Shown here piece after piece: positions 7,562 through 9,342 of a DNA stretch of 9,342 bases; within the stretch, counting starts at the first letter, position 1, and every line of letters starts with the position of its first letter. The position numbers and the translations under genes are program-made. The notes under the pieces are model-generated. The model searched no databases, was not told where the DNA came from, and was given only the letters and a program-made list of their open reading frames with translations. The DNA lies in the NCBI GenBank assembly GCA_022568115.1, contig JADFFP010000033.1, positions 1 through 9,342 of the forward strand, in the 5' to 3' direction. The stretch is from Pseudomonadota bacterium. Its GTDB lineage: Bacteria > Pseudomonadota > Alphaproteobacteria > Sphingomonadales > SMXR01.

Positions 7562-7592
7562 AAAAAAACGCCCCTGTCAGGGGACAGGGGCG
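7562..7592 (-). terminator. Rho-independent terminator of the DUF6356-like gene
   Basis: On the minus strand a perfect 10-bp stem, CGCCCCTGTC with GACAGGGGCG (7583-7592 and 7569-7578) around a 4-base loop, is followed directly by seven T (7562-7568). This is a textbook intrinsic terminator, 35 bases past the stop at 7627. It insulates the permease gene from upstream transcription. Confidence 0.92.
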
Positions 7593-7626
7593 AGGGGTGA
7601 TTTCTTTTCAGTAAGAGTGCCGGTTG

Positions 7627-7875
7627 CTAATTCCGGTATTTCAGATTGTGCCGGTTGATCACCATCTCATCATAGAGAGTGGCGATGCAGCTGCTGCCGG
7701 TTTTTCTGAAAGTGTTGGGGAACAGGGCATGGATGAAACAGCAAAAGCCGGCCCCGATCATCCGCCGGGAGAATGAAAAGGCGAAGCCCATATGCTCAAA
7801 ATAGTTCTCGCCAATTTCTTCCAGGTGCGGCTTGGCGCCCACAACCTCCGCGGTCGGGTTTTTGCTGTGAGTCAT
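7627..7875 (-). CDS. Small DUF6356-like protein of unknown function
   Basis: This 82-residue protein resembles a small alphaproteobacterial family that I recall as DUF6356. Recognisable features are GENYFEHMGFAFSFSRRMI (22-40), a short hydrophobic stretch GAGFCCFIHALFP (41-53) and an ending with TLYDEMVINRHNL. The hydrophobic stretch could be one membrane-associated helix, and two adjacent cysteines (45-46) plus C63 are notable. No reaction is known. The frame continues upstream to 7986. ATG 7873-7875 is preferred because AGGGGA lies about 10 bases before it, the conserved part begins shortly after, and the upstream extension crosses the promoter region. It is divergent from the Lrp-type gene and has a strong terminator, so it is probably a single-gene transcript that the neighbouring regulator may control. 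Confidence 0.8.
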   Translation of the reverse strand: MTHSKNPTAEVVGAKPHLEEIGENYFEHMGFAFSFSRRMIGAGFCCFIHALFPNTFRKTGSSCIATLYDEMVINRHNLKYRN

Positions 7876-7911
7876 ATTGGTTATTCCCCTCAAATTCGGT
7901 GTGCCGGTGGA

Positions 7912-7917
7912 ATTATA
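7912..7917 (-). promoter_or_regulatory. Candidate -10 box for the DUF6356-like gene
   Basis: On the minus strand this reads TATAAT, a perfect -10 match, 36 bases before the ATG at 7875. No clear -35 stands at 17 bases (7935-7940), which suggests a factor-assisted promoter. It is the mirror image of the TATAAT at 7962-7967. Confidence 0.6.
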
Positions 7918-7961
7918 GCAAATTGAAAAAGAAATAGATTTTAAATTCGTCCAAAAATGGT

Positions 7962-7967
7962 TATAAT
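7962..7967 (+). promoter_or_regulatory. Candidate -10 box for the Lrp-type gene
   Basis: TATAAT is a perfect -10 match 42 bases before the ATG at 8010, which leaves a 5' leader of about 35 bases. The -35 position (7939-7944) reads TTTTAA, a poor match. It would overlap the -35 position of the divergent promoter. Lrp/AsnC regulators often bind such AT-rich DNA and repress themselves. Confidence 0.6.
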
Positions 7968-8009
7968 TTAGGAAAAATATGCTCATAAACGATAATAAGA
8001 AGGAATATC

Positions 8010-8486
8010 ATGCCCATTGACGCTCTGGATTGCAAAATTTTAACTCTTTTACAGGAAGATGCTTCACTGTCCACCTCCGCGATCGCCGAACGGGTCGGGC
8101 TGTCGACCACCCCGTGCTGGCGGCGCATCCAGAAACTGGAAAAGGAAGGGGTTATCCAAAAGCGCGTGACGCTGCTGGACCGCAACAAGCTGAACGTCGG
8201 GGTAGACGTTTTTGTCGCGGTCAAGACCAAACACCATTCCGCGGCCTGGCTGGAAAAATTTGCTCAAGCCGTGCGCGGCTTCAACGAGGTGGTGGAATTT
8301 TACCGCATGTCGGGGGAGATCGATTACCTGATGCGGGTGGTGGTGCCCGACATCGCGGCGTACGATAATTTTTACAAGCGCCTGATCGAAAAAGTCGAGA
8401 TGGCCGATGTCTCCTCGTCGTTCGCCATGGAACGCCTGAAATACACCACCCATCTGCCGCTCAAATTCGCCTGCACCAAGAGTTAG
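8010..8486 (+). CDS. Lrp/AsnC family transcriptional regulator
   Basis: The protein has 158 residues, the normal length for Lrp/AsnC regulators, which bind DNA as dimers or octamers and often sense amino acids. The N-terminal winged helix-turn-helix covers about 4-60: LDCKILTLLQEDA, then IAERVGLSTTPCWRRIQKLEKEGVI (25-49), where LSTTPCWRRI is the recognition helix. The C-terminal RAM ligand domain covers about 65-148, with the typical YRMSGEIDYLMRVVVPD segment (98-114) whose G-x-x-DY part lines the effector site. The start is supported by AGAAGGA (7998-8004), five bases before ATG. It is divergent from the DUF6356-like gene with back-to-back predicted promoters, so self-regulation and control of that neighbour are plausible. 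The effector cannot be told from sequence. It is followed by about 500 bases of non-coding repeats. Confidence 0.95.
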   Translation: MPIDALDCKILTLLQEDASLSTSAIAERVGLSTTPCWRRIQKLEKEGVIQKRVTLLDRNKLNVGVDVFVAVKTKHHSAAWLEKFAQAVRGFNEVVEFYRMSGEIDYLMRVVVPDIAAYDNFYKRLIEKVEMADVSSSFAMERLKYTTHLPLKFACTKS

Positions 8487-8543
8487 CGGAATTCAGTTGA
8501 CAGTGGCCAGCTGGCGGTTAAGGGAAAAACACAATAACTATCT

Positions 8544-8675
8544 GTCATGCCCGCTTTCTTTTTCTTGTCACCCCCGCCCCCGTGCGGGGGTCTGGCCTTT
8601 TGTTTTTTTTTGTCACTCCTAAAGGAGCAGAAATCCACAAAAAACAACATGGATTCCCGTTTGCACGGGCATGAC
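8544..8675. repeat. Mosaic palindromic repeat with GTCATGCCCG ends
   Basis: GTCATGCCCG (8544-8553) and CGGGCATGAC (8666-8675) form a perfect 10-bp terminal inverted repeat. The interior is a patchwork. Three same-direction TGTCA starts lie at 8543, 8565 and 8611. One hairpin pairs ACCCCCG (8570-8576) with CGGGGGT (8585-8591). Another is CTCC-TAAA-GGAG (8616-8627). The right end reads TGGATTCCCGTTTGCACGGG. No coding potential is seen. It looks like several fragments of the same repeat class stacked together. Confidence 0.72.
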
Positions 8676-8689
8676 CACCAACACATATC

Positions 8690-8860
8690 GTCATACCGGC
8701 GTTAGGCCGGTATCCGGCAAATGTTTGTGCAATTCTCCGGCCTATTGAACAAAAACCAAAGACCGGATGCCCGATCCGCCTTCGCCATCAAACTAGGCCG
8801 TAGCGAAGCTAGCTTCGCCGAGGCGAGGGGCTATGGCGGACAGGCTGAATCGGGCATGAC
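8690..8860. repeat. Interrupted copy of the GTTAG-loop two-hairpin repeat
   Basis: The first hairpin is ATACCGGC (8693-8700), loop GTTAG, GCCGGTAT (8706-8713), preceded by GTC. The second has arms ATGCCCGAT (8767-8775) and ATCGGGCAT (8849-8857), followed by GAC. The ends and the GTTAG loop match the compact copy at 2418-2471. Here the central CCGG is doubled (8714-8717 and 8763-8766) around 45 extra bases (8718-8762), and the second loop carries a module bounded by TCCGCC and GGCGGA. The region is non-coding; a 92-residue frame through it (8721-8999) is not credible. Confidence 0.7.
8775..8840. repeat. TCCGCC/GGCGGA-bounded module, longer copy
   Basis: This 66-base segment begins TCCGCC and ends GGCGGA, like the 27-base module at 2503-2529. 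On the reverse strand its start reads TCCGCCATAGCC then CCTCG, against TCCGCCATAGCC then TCG in the first module, so the two are related but inverted. It sits in the second hairpin loop of the repeat 8690-8860. Its middle contains the perfect 16-bp palindrome GCGAAGCTAGCTTCGC (8803-8818). Confidence 0.6.
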
Positions 8861-8901
8861 AGGGCGGGGTAAGGCTCCTCGCAGCGGGCAATTCAAAAAG
8901 C

Positions 8902-8929
8902 AAAAAGACCCGGCCGGAGCCGGGTCTTT
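8902..8929 (-). terminator. Intrinsic terminator, stronger on the minus strand
   Basis: AAAGACCCGGC (8904-8914) and GCCGGGTCTTT (8919-8929) form a perfect 11-bp stem with loop CGGA. On the minus strand it is followed by a run of T (complement of 8902-8906), giving a clear terminator for the membrane protein gene that ends at 8996. On the plus strand the stem ends in TTT then CCTTGTT, so it could also stop transcription from the Lrp side. Confidence 0.9.
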
Positions 8930-8995
8930 CCTTGTTCCTGGCAAGAAAGCAGGACTGAATAGAGTGTCACCACCTCACCAGGGGGGCAATGTTAT

Positions 8996-9342
8996 TTAAT
9001 AGAAGGCGTAATAAACCGCCAGGATGTTGATGATCAGGAAAATCCAGATGAAAATCGTGATCAGGATCCAGGTGATCCGCTCGATTATGGCCATAAAGCC
9101 GCCCTTGAACAGAATGACGATTTCCCGGACGTGGATGATCGCTATGTGGCAAATCCGCAGCCAGATAAAAGCAATGATGATACAGACCAGCCAAATGACG
9201 ATGTGCGGCCAGAAATTCAGCTCAAGAAATCCCCCAAACCACAGACCGTTCAGAACTTCGGCTTCGACTTTCACTAACCACCAGAAATTCCAGAAGCAGT
9301 AGTAGATGAGAAAGATAGCGTAGAAGAAAAGTACGATCAGTG
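8996..9342 (-). CDS. Hydrophobic membrane protein of unknown function (5' end outside window)
   Basis: The frame is open from the right edge to the TAA at 8996-8998, giving 114 visible residues. Three strongly hydrophobic segments are seen: about 1-23 (rich in Leu, Ile, Phe, Tyr and Trp), 44-62 (HIVIWLVCIIIAFIWL) and 90-112 (WILITIFIWIFLIINIL). Between the last two is a loop with HVREIVILFKGGF. The protein ends AVYYAFY. A GTG at 9272-9274 could start a 92-residue version, with GGTGG three bases upstream. However, the preceding codons continue a membrane helix without a stop, so a start beyond 9342 is more likely. I do not recognise the family. The unusually high Ile and Trp content and a terminator about 67 bases downstream support a real expressed membrane protein. 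Confidence 0.65.
   Translation of the reverse strand, partial: LIVLFFYAIFLIYYCFWNFWWLVKVEAEVLNGLWFGGFLELNFWPHIVIWLVCIIIAFIWLRICHIAIIHVREIVILFKGGFMAIIERITWILITIFIWIFLIINILAVYYAFY

Noticed and set aside
7480..7563. N-terminal extension of the SLC13-type permease
   Set aside because: The added 28 residues are not hydrophobic or conserved, they reach into the terminator's T-run, and a good Shine-Dalgarno precedes ATG 7479.
7876..7986. N-terminal extension of the DUF6356-like protein
   Set aside because: It would translate the AT-rich divergent promoter region, and the conserved part begins after ATG 7875.
8721..8999. 92-residue open frame on the plus strand
   Set aside because: It runs through the palindromic repeats, the terminator stem and over the end of the opposite-strand membrane gene. 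It has no ribosome site and low-complexity composition.

Overview
The window reads as ordinary chromosome from an alphaproteobacterium, probably a metagenomic or little-studied lineage. Three things suggest this: the end of cobS overlapping cobT (aerobic cobalamin synthesis), rpmB converging on cobT, and a small DUF6356-like protein that I associate with alphaproteobacteria. Coding DNA looks GC-rich by eye, and the gaps between genes are AT-rich or full of palindromic repeats.

Layout. Positions 1-1952 (+) hold the last 41 codons of cobS and a complete cobT, the AAA+ and VWA partners of the aerobic cobaltochelatase. Positions 1975-2259 (-) hold rpmB (ribosomal protein L28) with a clear sigma70-type promoter at 2307-2335. 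Positions 2371-2590 are a nested palindromic repeat cluster. Positions 2625-5583 (-) carry three separate genes: a Ste24-like M48 membrane protease, a secreted DRGH-type DNA/RNA endonuclease, and a cyclase-family protein whose usual metal-binding motif is altered. Positions 5692-7479 (-) encode an SLC13-type permease with two central RCK_C (TrkA_C) domains. A strong leftward terminator at 7562-7592 separates it from a DUF6356-like gene (7627-7875, -). That gene is divergent from an Lrp/AsnC regulator (8010-8486, +), and their predicted promoters lie back to back. Positions 8544-8860 form a second repeat cluster, followed by a terminator (8902-8929). A hydrophobic protein of unknown function then runs off the right edge (8996-9342, -).

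The genes do not form one pathway. CobS and CobT act together with CobN, which is not in view. The protease and the nuclease both act at or beyond the membrane, but nothing links them functionally. The Lrp regulator may control itself and the divergent DUF6356-like gene.

I found no defence system, CRISPR array, transposase, prophage, tRNA or rRNA. The most notable signal is in the two intergenic clusters. They share a two-hairpin repeat with a GTTAG loop. They also share a smaller module bounded by TCCGCC and GGCGGA, which sits inside the hairpin loop of a different host repeat in each cluster. This looks like small non-coding repeats inserting into one another. The next most notable are the altered cyclase motif and the possible leaderless, hairpin-covered start of the nuclease gene.
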